A stretch of 64,000 nucleotides of DNA, taken from the NCBI RefSeq assembly GCF_045679555.1, contig NC_092100.1:37100106-37164105 (forward strand). Direction: 5' to 3'. The stretch is from Salvelinus alpinus (Eukaryota; Chordata; Actinopteri; Salmoniformes; Salmonidae). The notes beneath the pieces are model-generated. The model had not been told where the DNA came from, did not search any database, and worked only from the letters and a program-made list of their open reading frames with translations. Shown piece after piece: positions 12,301 through 23,830 of this stretch. The first letter of the stretch is position 1. Each line of letters starts with the position of its first letter. The position numbers and the translations under genes are program-made.

Positions 12301-13326
12301 GAGGAGCCTATTTTCCACAACCCAGCCATCCCTTTGAGATCGGTTCAGTCTGCCACCCTGCAGAGGCAACTGATGGCAGGGGGTTTACGAAGGCTAGGTG
12401 ACCTGAGACTGCTGGGAGAGGAGGGGTGGAAAACCCCGGAGGTCTTGGCGCAACAAACAGGAATAACGTCTCTTAGACTGTTGGAGAGATTCCTGGAGGA
12501 GGTCCAGGAGGCACCGTCTGAGCAGGTAAGGGGGGTGTTTGAGAGGCCAAAGGGAGAGGGGCCACCAATGTTTCCGCCACTGCAGGTGACGGCAGAGACT
12601 GGAGACTGGCAAGGGGGTCTGGAGGACTTGTTAGATTTTAACACTCCGAGCCTGGGGGAATTTGAGGGGGTGGGAGGTAAAGCTCTCTACAACCTCTGCG
12701 TTAAGGTTAGGAACATTAGAAGTCTAACAGGAGTGAAGGCACATCAGTGGCAGGGGGTATGTGGGGCGGAGAGTATGGTGGGTTTTAGATGGAGGGCGCT
12801 CTACAAACCCCCAGTACCAAAGAGGTCAGGGGACCTCCAGTGGAGGGTTCTTCATGGAGCCCTGGCCACTAACAGCTGGTTGGCACGTGTTGATCCGGGA
12901 ATTGGGCAGGGGTGTCCTTTCTGTCAAATGAATGAAACTGTGATTCATGTGTTTTCTGTGTGCACCAGGTTAATGCCATTAATGTCTCTGTTGGAATGTC
13001 TGTGTGAGAGGTTGGGGGTGGTTTTTGCTGTTGGGATGTTTATAATGGGATACAGGTATTCGAGTAAGGAGAAAGAAAAATGTGTTTTGTTGAATTTTCT
13101 GTTTGCTCAGGCAAAATTAGCTATTTGGCTAACAAGGAGAAACAGGGTCAAAGGTGGGGGGATAACAGACCCTTTACTATTGTTTAATGGGATGGTCTCT
13201 GCGCGCCTTAGGGTTGAGTTTGAGTTCTATAAACTGATCAAATGTGTGGAGATGTTTGAGGAGATATGGTGTGTTGGGGGGGCTGTCTGTATTGCTGGGG
13301 AAGATGTTTTGGATATACGGTTGTAG
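9361..13326 (+). CDS. LINE ORF2 polyprotein: AP endonuclease, reverse transcriptase, zinc finger
   Basis: This enzyme nicks the target and copies the element RNA into DNA at the nick. The frame encodes 1321 residues from ATG 9361; METLRVGSLNING at 9442 is an equally good start. The endonuclease (about 28-265) shows LQETH (E66), GGDWNC (D171) and SDHH (D258, H259, H260). The reverse transcriptase (about 480-770) shows APGVDGLPVEFY, LKNWRPVALL, DQEKAFDRVD, RQGCPLS and the catalytic YADD at 725-728. A C-terminal CX2CX7HX4C finger uses C1185, C1188, H1196 and C1201. Length and layout fit the Tx1/L1 group. All key residues are present and no stop interrupts it, so the copy could be active. No RNase H domain is seen. 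Confidence 0.93.
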   Translation: MFNFFLTLGLFELCYWSISLLAFLPLLMETLRVGSLNINGARDAGKRSVLGEYVKQKKVHVLFLQETHSDVVNEVDWGLWWKGASVLSHGTNLSAGVAVLFAPGLSVKICSSKEVCKGRLLVVKAEINSMGFVFINVYAPNTGRERGVLFGSLRQELSQVAPEETLVIGGDWNCTMDFTKDRNGEEPNSVSVGVLGDIINQFDLVDVWRTKHPNTRQYTWVKVFGARVSAARLDRFYISRNQSNRLLGATILPVGFSDHHITMARLSISPGPRQASYWKFNVKLLQDATFCSVFQTFWERWGQRREEYESLSQWWDVGKVQIRLFCQQYTALSSSEARRVLGELERCISEMEVEMVGQGNVGLQANLAELRRDRGSFFQVKAKGALVRARFSMLKEMDAPSSFFFGLERQSSEAKGMHCLRLSDGRVTSVVGEMRERTVEFYTELYRAEMCDPMCAQVLFAGLPKLSRAQRDEMDIPLLSHELAEAVTQMSPGRAPGVDGLPVEFYKKFWGIIGQDFFCVLRECIGVRELPMSCRRAALTLLPKKGDLCELKNWRPVALLCADYKIFAKVLSNRLKSHLDSIIHKDQTYCVPGRSITDNLFLIRDMLDLSRGSNVNFGLVSLDQEKAFDRVDHEYLFNVMSVFGFGKSFVTCVKLLYAGVSCMVKVGGGLSRPVWVRRGIRQGCPLSGQLYTLAIEPFLGLLRRRLQGVCWTGMGVVTGIAVSAYADDVSVMVRDGQDMQELETSLKVYEGASSAKVNWGKSKALLCGAWGDRAPPLLPGGLQWGCEGLKVLGVYLGSERWVRKNWEGLSQAVVSRLARWRWLLSQVSYRGRVLIINNLVASSLWHKLAVLNPPAGLLADLQRKLVDFFWSGHHWLKAAVLYMTVHEGGQGLVELESRMAAFRLKAVQRLLYHTDVGWREPACALLRRAGGLGLDRQLFLMKLERLSTAGLSEFYSAVLRAWQLLRPIREGGVEPGQWVWEEPIFHNPAIPLRSVQSATLQRQLMAGGLRRLGDLRLLGEEGWKTPEVLAQQTGITSLRLLERFLEEVQEAPSEQVRGVFERPKGEGPPMFPPLQVTAETGDWQGGLEDLLDFNTPSLGEFEGVGGKALYNLCVKVRNIRSLTGVKAHQWQGVCGAESMVGFRWRALYKPPVPKRSGDLQWRVLHGALATNSWLARVDPGIGQGCPFCQMNETVIHVFSVCTRLMPLMSLLECLCERLGVVFAVGMFIMGYRYSSKEKEKCVLLNFLFAQAKLAIWLTRRNRVKGGGITDPLLLFNGMVSARLRVEFEFYKLIKCVEMFEEIWCVGGAVCIAGEDVLDIRL

Positions 13327-13501
13327 GAGAGGGTATTGTTTTTGTGTATGGTGATGTTGGTTTGTATCATGTGGTAGATGGAAAGGTGAGTATGGTACAT
13401 GTATGCAGTACAGGATATATTTTTGTTTTCTTATTTTTAGGGGGGGGTGAGTGTTAAATGAAATGAGAATGTTTCAATAAAGAAAGACAAAAAGTCAAAA
13501 G

Positions 13502-13596
<95 letters not shown>

Positions 13597-13661
13597 GTCT
13601 CTCTCTCTCTCTCTGTCTCTCTGTCTCTCTGTCTCTCTCTCTGTCTCTCTCTCTCTTTCTG

Positions 13662-13699
<38 letters not shown>

Positions 13700-13705
13700 T
13701 TTCTG

Positions 13706-13739
<34 letters not shown>

Positions 13740-13838
13740 TTTCTGTCTCTCTCTCTCTGTCTCTCTCTCTCTTTCTGTCTCTCTCTCTCTTTCTGTCTCG
13801 CTCTCTCTCTCTCTCTTTCTCTCGCTCTCTCGCGCTCT
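13502..13838. repeat. (CT)n microsatellite, 3' flank of the LINE
   Basis: A CT tract with many GTCTCT and TTTCTGTCTCTC interruptions, matching those in the 5' flanking tract. The long REREK frame on the minus strand is an artefact. Confidence 0.95.
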
Positions 13839-14424
13839 TTTTTTTGTCTGTTCCTTTTATTTTAACTTCTATTTTCTGCGTCTCTCTCTTCATCTTTGCA
13901 TTTTAGACCATCTTTGTTGTAGTGAAAGTCACCCATAAAAGTAACTTTAGTGAGGTGTTGTTTATATATTGTATTATTCTAAGGATAGCAGGTTATAGGT
14001 TCAGTAGCTATTGTCCTTAAACTTTGAATGACGGAGAGTGAAGGAGGGCAGAAAACCATTGTGGAATTTATTGCAGACTTAATGCAGCCGTAGACAATGG
14101 CATTAGACAAAATAGGCTGTACAAAACCTGTCTGAATCAACTAGGCCCTACAGCCAAGAGGGCAGTTCCACGCTAACAGAATTGTGCTGAGATTTGGATT
14201 TTTGAAATCTATGCCAAACAAAAACCATTGATTTCAAAGTTTAACAAACTGTACAACTCTATGCACAATGACTACTTTTAACAATTTACACAGAACATAC
14301 ATTTACTGGAAGAACTGTGCAAATGCAAAGTTTGGTAACAAAATGTATGTAAAATCTCCCTCAGTTTGTGTCCATGTAACTCTGTTAAATATCTCTTAAG
14401 ATATTACGATTCAACAAATTCTGC
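13839..14424. other. AT-rich DNA, no gene recognised
   Basis: Nothing coding is seen. The part 14160-14380, with AAAATGTATGTAAAATCTCCC, may be repeat-derived, but I could not place it. Confidence 0.4.
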
Positions 14425-15756
<1,332 letters not shown>

Positions 15757-15959
15757 TATAATTTGGACCATATATGACCATATATGACCATACAGTGATT
15801 TAATTTAAGCCGAAATACAATGTCATTGGTGGAATATTACAAACATTAATTTGAATTAATCTTATAAAAAATCTGACAATATCTTTCTCGTAAACTTGCT
15901 CCAAGATCACCTTCACTCTCCTCTCTCCTTCATTCTCCGCTCTTCCTCACTCTTCCTCC

Positions 15960-16305
15960 CTCTTCTCTCTCTTCTTCCACTCCATTGCTCTGATGCCCCA
16001 GGAGTAAAGTAGGACTGCACAGCTTCCTCTCCCACTGAACGAGGAAAATCTGTGTGAGGTTCCACATATGGTATGAACATATGGCTAAGCAATGCTCTCC
16101 ATTCTGTAGTAAGCACTTGTAGTAAGAACCCAGGTCATATTTGGTCAAGTTGGTGGTGCAGAGAAAGAAGCTATTCTCAGTCAACGTCAGCTTGGTGCAT
16201 GAAAGACTGTCAAACTGAAACCATTTAACTCTCATGTTGTCACCCCCTCTTGCTCCCAGACATGGCAGGTCTACTGTCTCTCCTATGAAAAACTCAATGT
16301 CAACC
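15960..16305 (-). pseudogene. Candidate immunoglobulin-like domain fragment
   Basis: On the minus strand an open stretch of about 110 residues contains IEFFIGETVDLPC, then VKWFQFD, LTENSFFL and LTKYDLGSYYKC. The spacing cysteine, WFQ, DLGSYYKC is that of an Ig V- or I-type domain. Further cysteines (NGEHCLAIC) recall the interleukin-1 receptor family, but this is only a resemblance. At its 5' side it is cut off by the LINE fragment starting near 16306. No clear splice donor is seen at the other end. It may be a relic of a receptor exon or part of an unrecognised repeat. Confidence 0.35.
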
Positions 16306-17080
16306 GGATGAAACCGCCTATAGAGAGGAGGTCAGTGACCTGGCAGTGTGGTGTCAGGACAACAACCTCTCCCTCAACGTCAGCAAGACAAAGGAGGTGA
16401 TCATGGACTACAGGAAACAGAGAGCAGAGCACGCCCCCATTCATATTGACGGGGCTGTAGTGGAGCGGGTCGAGAACTTCAAGTTCCTTGTTGTCCACAT
16501 CACTAAGGAATTATCACGTTCCACACACACCAACATAGTCATGAGAAAGGAACAACAATGCCTCTTCCCCCAGGAGGCTGAAAAGATTTGGCATGGGCAG
16601 CTGCACCATTGAGAGCATCTTGACTGGCTGCATCACCGTTTGACATGGCAACTGCTTGGCATCCGACGGTAAGGCGCTACAGAGGGCAGGGCACACGGCC
16701 CAATACATCACTGGGGCCAAGTTTTCTGCCATCCAGTACCTCTATACCAGATGGTGTCAGAGGAAGGCCCTAAAAATTGTCAAAGACTCCAGCCACCTAA
16801 GCCATAGACTGTTCTCTCTCTGCTATTACACGGCAAGAGGTACCAATGCACCAAGTCTGGATCAACAGGCCCTGAACAGCTTCTACCCCCAAGCCAAAAG
16901 ACTACTAAATTGTTAACCAATAGCCACCCGGACTACTCTACCTATATTTACATATCTACCTCAATTACCTCGTACCCCTGCACATCGACTCTGTACTGGT
17001 ATCCCGTCTATACAGTCAAGATGTTGTTACTCATTGTGTATTTATTCCTTGTGTTATAATTGTTTTCTATATATTTTTCC
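16306..17080 (+). mobile_element. L2-like LINE, 3' fragment
   Basis: The broken frame includes LSLNVSKTKEVIMDYRK, IHIDGAVVERVENF and ALQRAGHTAQYITGAKFSA, the segment after the reverse transcriptase catalytic motif. A 3' tail with CTACCTCAATTACCTCGTAC follows. There are stops and frameshifts, and the 5' end is truncated. Confidence 0.85.
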
Positions 17081-17225
17081 CAGCAAACCAAAAACTGTCC
17101 AGTCGTGCAGATTATTATAGAACGTTTGTATAATACATTCACCTGATGTTGCAAGAAAGTTCCTAAAACACGTTTAATCTGTTCTTTAAATACCTTTGTG
17201 AAAATGCTGTTCTTTAAATACCTAT

Positions 17226-18260
17226 GTGAAAACGCTGTTCATTGACTACAGTACAGCGTTCAACACTATTGTCCCCTCCAAGCTTGTCACCAAGCTTAGG
17301 AATCTGGGTCTGAACATCTCCTTCTGCAACTGGATCCTGGACTTCCTGACGGGCCAACCTCAGGTGGTGAGGGTAGGCAACATAACCTCAGCCACGCTGA
17401 CACTTAACACAGGGGCCCAACAGGGGTGTGTACTTAGTCCCCTCCTGTATTCCCTGTTTACCCACAACTGTGTGGCCACGCACAACTACAAAACCATTAT
17501 CAAGTTCGCTGACGACACAATGGTGGTGGGCCTGATCACCGGCAATGATGAGTCAGCCTACAGAGAGGAGGTCAGGGACCTGGCAGTGTGGTGCCGGAGC
17601 AACAACCTCTCTCAATGTCAGCAAGGATAAGGAGCTGACGTGAACTACATGAAATGGGGGGGTGAGCATGCCCCGATCCACATAGACGGGGCGACAGTGG
17701 AGCAGGTAGACAGCTTCAAGGTCCTCGGTGTCCAGGTCTCTAGAAAACTTTAAATGATCCAAGCACACATGCACAGTAGTGAAGAAGGTGCGACAGTGCC
17801 TATTAACCCTCAGGAGATTGAAAAAGTGTGGCATGGGCCTTCAAATCGTATTGACTGGCTACATCACTGCATGGTATGGCAATAGCACCGCCCTCGATCG
17901 CATAGCGACAGGCTCTTGAACAGCTTCTATCCCCAAGCAAACAACTGTTAAATAGCTAACAAAATAGCTACACGGACTATCTGAGTTAACCTTGTATCTT
18001 TATAGACCTTTTATTTCAATCTTGCTCTGTCTCTATGCACAATCACAGGGCTCTACGTACTCACACACACTGTCAATCCAACACACACACAAACACTCAC
18101 TGCATCATTTGCTCAGTCACACATAATATGCACATACATTTATACTGACTCTACACACCCACACACACACTCACATGCAAGCTGCTGCTACTCTGTTTAT
18201 CTTATATTCTGTTGCCTAGTCACCTTACTCCTATACCTTACTCATATTTCCTATTCTTGT
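17226..18260 (+). mobile_element. L2-like LINE, second 3' fragment with RT core
   Basis: The first 400 bases read [34 protein letters not shown] and the catalytic [12 protein letters not shown]. The frame ends at 17630 by frameshift. The remains run to a tail near 18260 containing GTTGCCTAGTCACCTTA. Same orientation as, but different extent from, the fragment just upstream, so these are two insertions. Confidence 0.87.
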
Positions 18261-18327
18261 TTCTCATGTTTTTTTTTCAATATATACGTTCCCGTGGGGG
18301 TTGCCATGGAAGCAAAGAAGGAGAGTG

Positions 18328-18330
<3 letters not shown>

Positions 18331-18418
<88 letters not shown>
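18331..18418. repeat. (GT)n microsatellite
   Basis: An almost perfect GT tract. Confidence 0.97.
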
Positions 18419-18419
<1 letters not shown>

Positions 18420-18420
<1 letters not shown>

Positions 18421-19286
18421 CAAACACACATGCATGTGGGGGTCTGGGAGAGGAAGTGTGTCCATCTGATGAATGGTCATGTGCCTGAATTCAATTTTAT
18501 TCACTAATTGTAGTCTCACCCATTCATTTCTAATGACTGGTCATGTTTGACCGGGAACACCACAGAATTGAATGAAAATCATCAAATGTGTTTTGTGTGT
18601 TCAGATGCCCTGTGTGGACAAAGTCATGGAACCTTATGACAATCAGATTAAATGAACTACATTTTTCGGAGAGAAAACTTGTAAATCGGTCCAATTCGAC
18701 CGGAACACAGCAGGAGGGTTAAAGGTTACCAGAACATTTAATTGTGTTATGTGAACAGTGTGGGTACATTACAAAAGATAGGTTCCCAAAACAATAAATA
18801 TGCTCAATTGTGAAGACAATCATACAATGTTTAAGTTAGGTTGCACAGAACACTCCTGTAATGTTGTAAGAACGTTGACAGAACACCTGGTCTAAGTTCT
18901 CAGAGCATGTATTTAAGTTATGGGTGTTGCAAGAATATCATTGTGATATTCACGAAGGTTGCACAGAACATTCCCACAATGTTCCACAATTTTCAAAGAA
19001 GTCAGTTTTTATGGTCGTTCATAACATATTTGTTTTAGGTTTAAGGAGCTACACATTTGTATGCTGAGAATGTGTGGTAATATTAGATATAACTTCTATA
19101 TACAATTTTGTAAATGATCTTGAAATGTTCTAAAGACCTCCAAAAGAAGGTAAAATGTATATTGTGTGAACATCAATGGAATGTTATGTTAAAGCAGATT
19201 GGAATACTTCCCCATTATGTTTCTCACCAGATTTAATGGCAATTCACATTTGAACGTGATATGCATGTCATTTTAATTTCATTCAT
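18420..19286. other. Non-coding, partly repeat-derived DNA
   Basis: From 18720 the sequence carries loosely repeated AGAACATT and TTGCACAGAACA motifs. Similar motifs occur at 17080-17225, on the other side of the second LINE fragment, so the LINE may have split this repeat. No gene is seen. Confidence 0.4.
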
Positions 19287-19772
19287 AGGACATTTGAACA
19301 GAATTTAATCATACAGACACAACCATATTTGTTTTACACTTCATATATGTTGACAATCTGCTCATGTGCAGTTTGAACCTGTGCCACCAGAGAAGCTCTC
19401 TTACATATTTTTTCCCGTTTAGTTATGGCAGTATGGTCAATTAGGAATTCCACGCTTCCTTTATAGCCTTCTTATACATAACTAACCCAGGGAAATACTG
19501 GTAGATTGGTTATTCATCCTCACTTCACCATCCTCTTTATATGCTGCTCACTTCTGGGCCTATATTTACAAGGTATCCAAGACTATGACCGCTGATCTAG
19601 GATCACTTTTCGTCTCAAAGTAGGAATTATATTGGATGTTTCAAGTTGAATAGTCAATTTGAACACAATTTTAACACATGCGTATGATTAAATGCTGTTC
19701 AAATGTCCTAAGCATGAAAGAATGTGTAGATTGTCAACATATGAAGTGTAAAAAATATGGTTGTGTTTGTAT
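19287..19772. repeat. Inverted repeat with permuted arms
   Basis: Block A (19287-19310) and block B (19311-19358) recur in inverse orientation at 19685-19708 and about 19728-19772. The order of the two inverted blocks is A then B rather than the B then A of a simple hairpin. Confidence 0.6.
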
Positions 19773-19860
19773 AATTAAAGGTAGAACCATTTCCCTTACA
19801 AAAACCCCTTGTCTTCCAAAAAGAGTTATTCAAATCAAGACAACGAACCCTTTTGGAAAC

Positions 19861-19926
19861 TGTAGTATGACTAGGATTGTAGTATGACTAGGATTGTAGT
19901 ATGACTAGGATCGTATATGACTAGGA
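19861..19926 (+). repeat. 17-bp tandem repeat, about 3.5 copies
   Basis: The unit is TGTAGTATGACTAGGAT; the last copy is shortened. Confidence 0.9.
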
Positions 19927-20394
19927 ATAAAACCTATGAAATAAAATGCTGATCAGATGGTCACTGATATCCTAAATACTGTATGGCACAGCTGACTTCA
20001 GACCTGCTCTTGAGCCAGACACTTCAATACCTTCAGTTAACATTGAGACCATGCATAATGTATCAAGATAGGGGCCTGAGGTGGGAGTTCATGAGTCTGT
20101 TGCTGCAACCTCTTCTCTGGTCAAGGGTTTCTAACACCATCCTTGTGATTTGTTCTCTATGGCAGGAAATAATTGATCAATGATTATATTACATTTGATA
20201 ACTGGGAATTATTTAGTTCATTATAAGGCGTGCATGCTCTCTCTCCCTCTCTCCTCTTTCCTTTCCTTTGCTCTGCACTGCGGTCTGTGCAGAGTGGGGT
20301 GTTAAACTGTGTTTTAATTTGTTTGGGTATACACATACATACTGTATCATAAGCCACACCTAACGTTCCCCTGCTCTCTCCTCTCTCCCTCCAG
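19927..20394. other. Intron upstream of the SHANK exon
   Basis: Non-coding. It ends in a strong polypyrimidine tract (CTGCTCTCTCCTCTCTCCCT) and CAG acceptor at 20392-20394. I found no exon for the residues that normally precede this one, so the first coding exon must lie outside the window or is not recognisable. Confidence 0.6.
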
Positions 20395-20598
20395 AAATGT
20401 ATGAAGTTCGATGCGGATGCTCCTATCTGGTTGTCTAAGCAGCGTATCCTGTGTACTTTGAACCACAGCCTGAAGGACGTGCTGAACTACGGCCTCTTCC
20501 AGCCAGCTCACAATGGAAAGGCTGGCAAGTTCCTGGACGAGGAGAGGCAGCTGAAGGAATACCCACTGCCTTCTGCTACACCTGTACCATACCTGGAG
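20395..20598 (+). CDS. shank: SHANK-family scaffold protein, exon encoding part of the SPN domain
   Basis: SHANK proteins organise the postsynaptic density of excitatory synapses. This exon encodes 68 residues beginning KCMKFDADAPIWLSKQRILC and including SLKDVLNYGLFQPA, GKFLDEERQLKEYPLP and TPVPYLE. That is the conserved core of the N-terminal SPN domain, a ubiquitin-like fold that binds small GTPases of the Ras/Rap type. The exon is bounded by CAG at 20392-20394 and GTAGGC from 20599. It is phase 0 at both ends and has no stop. The following exon (24914) continues in frame with FRYKRRVY, the expected order. The mix of residues resembles fish shank3 most, but shank1 and shank2 are not excluded. 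The preceding exon is not found here. Confidence 0.93.
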
Positions 20599-21567
20599 GT
20601 AGGCCTGCCCCCTCTCTCATTAACATACTCTTTCTATGTGTGTCTTATGGTGCGTATTAGTATGTGTTGTCTGTGAATGTTTGTTTGTTTGTGCGTATGT
20701 GCTTGAGTGTGTGTGTTGGGGTGTATGTTCTCTGTCCTGTTGCTGTCATGGTATTGCTATCATATGCCTTCTCCCATGAGAGACGAAACATTAGGAGCCG
20801 GATATCACCTGTCAATCATTCAATTATCTACTCTGCTCTGTGAGTTAGATATGTGTGCATATGTGTGTGCGTGAGACTCAGCAGAGATAGTCACACTCTT
20901 GACAGCAGTGTTCTCAGCTCCCAGATGTAATCTCTAACAGTTCAGTGTAGCCTGTGTCGATCATGGTTCGGGATTATATAAAAACACAGCCAATGTGAAG
21001 ATGTGGTGTTTTTACAGTGAGTAAACGTCATTAGATCTCTCTCTGACAGGATTCTAGATATAGAGAGAGTTCACTGGAGTGCACTCCAACCTTCTCCAGT
21101 GAATTGATTATACAATCCATTATTTGATTTATTAAAAGTCAGCCTACATTGTTTGAATACAAATGTTTAATTCCTGGGGGTTTTGAAAATGTAATATTTT
21201 TCTTATATCTGTGTTTCTCGTGAGCAAAGTGCAATGTTTCTCCCTATAAATACAGATTGAGTGTTTTCTTCAGATGTCAAGGATGCAGCAACAGTAGGCT
21301 AGATGCTGTTGTTGCAAGTAGTTGTATCTTGTTCAGGTAGCAGAATGTCTGCAGGTAAATCTTCGATGCAGGTAGAATTGTTCTGAAGTCAGGGGGATGA
21401 TGGAGCTGGAGAAAGCCCAAGGGTTGTACTGTGGCATGATGAAATCATGTTGTACAATTCCACCCTGGTGATAAAGGACAACTTCCTTATGTCTAATTGT
21501 ATTCCTCATACTACAACGGGCACAATATTATTCCTAGCTTCCAAGGGCGCTGTGCCTGGTGGTATAT
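20599..21567 (+). other. SHANK intron, unremarkable part
   Basis: Non-coding DNA with short GT-rich stretches. No exon or RNA gene is recognised. Confidence 0.6.
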
Positions 21568-21568
21568 A

Positions 21569-21971
21569 CAGGTAACTGACAAAATAATAAAGTATATTGA
21601 AAGCAGATGCTTCCACACAGGTGTGCTTCCTGAGTTAATTCAGCAATTAACATCCCCTCATGCTTAGGGTCATGTGGTGTGCAGGCCATTATTTTGGCTA
21701 CCATGGCTATGCCCCCATAGGATGACAATGCCCCACATCCACAGGGCACGAGTATTCACTGCCATGGCCGTCTCAGTAACCAGATCTCAACCCAATTGAA
21801 CACTTATGGGAGATTTTGGAGTGGCGCCTGAGACAGAGTGCTCCACCACCATCAACAAAACAGCAAATTACTACATTTCTCGCGGAAGAATGGTGTCGTA
21901 TCCCTCAAATAGAGTTCCAGACACTTGTAGAATCTATGCCAAGGTACATTGACGCTGTTCTGGCTTGTGGT
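21569..21971 (+). mobile_element. Internally deleted Tc1-like element, 3' truncated
   Basis: It begins with the terminus CAGGTAACTGACAAAATAA next to TA and jumps within 150 bases to the C-terminal part of a transposase (PDLNPIEHLW equivalent near 21790). The second copy at 27713 shows the same layout. This copy breaks off near 21971 before its right terminus. Confidence 0.8.
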
Positions 21972-22284
21972 TGTCTGTGTGTTTTTATAGTATGGTATGT
22001 AGCTGTGTGTCTGTGTGTACTGTATGTCAGGCAGTCATAACTGACTGGTGTTTTATTTAACTCTATGTGAGAGGCCCTGCACATTTAGAAATATCTAACT
22101 ACCCAGGGCTATGCTGTGTGTATGTGCGTATGATGGGTGTGTGCTCCCGTGTTTGTCTGTGTGTATGTCTGTGTGTGTACAGTAAGCCAAGGGCCATGGT
22201 TTATGGTATTTGTCTCTCATGAAGATCCATCCCTGATGAAAAAAAACAGCATAGACCAGCATAGGCTTGAATCCAGGCTGTATT

Positions 22285-22400
22285 TTTGCTGGTGTCCAGT
22301 CTTCGTTGTGTTTTCGCTAGTGACCAGCCTTCCTTGTGTTTTTTTCTGGTGACCATCCGTTGTTGTGTTTTTGCTGGTGATCAGCCTTCGCAGTATTTTG
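22285..22400 (+). repeat. About four degenerate units of roughly 28 bp
   Basis: Units of the type GCTGGTGACCAGCCTTCGTT followed by GTGTTTTT. An open frame through this region is not a gene. Confidence 0.7.
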
Positions 22401-22489
22401 GACACTGGTCACCTGCTAAACCAGCAGCAAGTCACATTATGCTGGCTTGCAAAGTGATGTCTAACAATCCAACAACTGGATCTTTCATT

Positions 22490-22695
22490 CAGCCGCAATC
22501 TGCATTCCGAATGACTGCCAGGGTTAGGAAGATTATTTGGTACACCCATCTAGTACCGGGTTGGACCCACCTTTGCCTCCAGATCAGCCTGAATTCTTCA
22601 GGACATGGTTCCACGTGGTGTCAGAAATGTTCTACAGGGATGTTGGTCCATGCTGAAGGGATAGCATCACGCAGTTACTGCAGATTGGACGGCGG
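22490..22695 (-). repeat. Interspersed repeat of unknown class
   Basis: The segment with GGTACACCCATCTAGTACC and CAGGGATGTTGGTCCATGC recalls a dispersed salmonid repeat, probably a DNA transposon fragment. I cannot name it from the sequence alone. Confidence 0.4.
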
Positions 22696-22763
22696 TACAT
22701 TTACCGGCTCAATTTGGTCTTATGTAGCAAACTTGAAATTTTGTTTTTTACATTGGATGAAAG

Positions 22764-23058
22764 TGTCATGCCTGCTCCCGCTCTCAAACTCTGGCGCTCG
22801 AGAGTGCCTGACTGCCTATCATTATGCACAACCGACCCCTTCATTACGCACACCTGCGTCTCATTGGACCCACCTGAACTCCATCATTATTTGAATGCCT
22901 CCCCTTTATCTATCTGTTTCCTCTGTTTGATCCCTGTGTCTGCATTGATGTCGTTACTTTGTCCCCTGTACAGACGCTGTTCCTGTCCTGTTTCATGTCC
23001 GTAATTCATTCAATGTTTTCCCTGTACTTGCTTCCTGTCTCCAGCGTCGATCCTCACA
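22764..23058 (+). mobile_element. Solo LTR-like element
   Basis: It starts TGTCATGCCTGCTCCCGCTC and ends GATCCTCACA (TG...CA ends), flanked by GAAAG on the left and AAAAG on the right. Copy 2 of the surrounding repeat reads GGATAAAAGTAGAGAC at this point, the uninterrupted target. No internal retroviral or retrotransposon genes are present. Confidence 0.7.
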
Positions 23059-23336
23059 AAAAGTAGAGACTCCGAGCTAGAAAATTGTATATCATACACT
23101 ACAGTTGAGGAACAATGAGAAAGTAATTCTGCTTTGAATGTTGATAAACCACTTTTGAGGAAATGTCCCTTCAATATTTTGACACACCTACTGGAGAGCT
23201 CTTCTTTGTCTACACCCATTCAGCATCGTTCACACCCTCCAAAGCCTTAGCTCCACCCATCTCTTTATGGACTCACATGTGAGGCCATGTACTAAACAAC
23301 CAAAGATTTCAAGACTAAAGGCTGGTTTATACTACA

Positions 23337-23830
23337 GGTGTGTTCATAAATTTAATCTGGTGTGCCAGAGTGTGCTCAGAGTGCGCTCTGGGCATTCGTA
23401 AACTCAGAGCTTGTAAGATTGTCCATTGGCAAATTTGAGCGTTCAGAGCACACACTGGACTCTCTGGCCGTGGAGTAGGGTCGAGCGTTCTGACCTAACA
23501 ACAGCACTCAAGCACCCAAGCTAACTAGGTAACGTTGGCTAGCTTGCTAACTACTTCCAGACACAAATGAGAGAACAGCTCAATCTGACCATTTTACACG
23601 CCCTAGCGGAGCTGGTTAGGCTGTTTCTATGTTATCCAGAGCGTTGGTGACTGCAACTGTGCTGCTGGCAACAATTTAGTTACACTTTTTTGCCTACGTT
23701 TACTGACACAGGTCATATTCAATGGGTGTTGAGCGTTTGTAAATTTGTCAGTTATTCTGCCCTCTGGCACACTCAGACAAGAGTGATCTGAAATCAGAGT
23801 AGATAGCCAGAGCAAATTTACTTGCTACAT
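23337..23830. mobile_element. Insert within repeat R, probable MITE
   Basis: The segment between TTATACTAC and CTATCGAC is absent from copy 2 (near 60155). It holds near-inverse pieces (TGTGCCAGAGTG near its left end and CTCTGGCACACTC near its right), suggesting terminal inverted repeats. Class unknown. Confidence 0.55.

Larger units (their letters stand above)
7608..13501 (+). mobile_element. Complete two-ORF non-LTR retrotransposon (Tx1/L1-type) inside a (TC)n microsatellite
   Basis: The element starts abruptly at GCAGTGCATGCTGGG after the CT tract and ends with AATAAAGAAAGACAAAAAG just before the next CT tract. It has a 5' leader of about 210 bases, ORF1 (7818-9269), a 91-base spacer, ORF2 (9361-13326) and a 3' leader of about 175 bases. 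It is about 5.9 kb long, neither 5' truncated nor frameshifted. There is no poly(A) tail. Its place within TC repeats matches the known habit of some Tx1-clade LINEs of fish, which target microsatellites or multicopy RNA genes. Clade assignment is from domain layout and recall. Confidence 0.88.

Noticed and set aside
22286..22894. 202-residue plus-strand frame
   Set aside because: It crosses a degenerate tandem repeat, an interspersed repeat and a solo LTR border; no domain.
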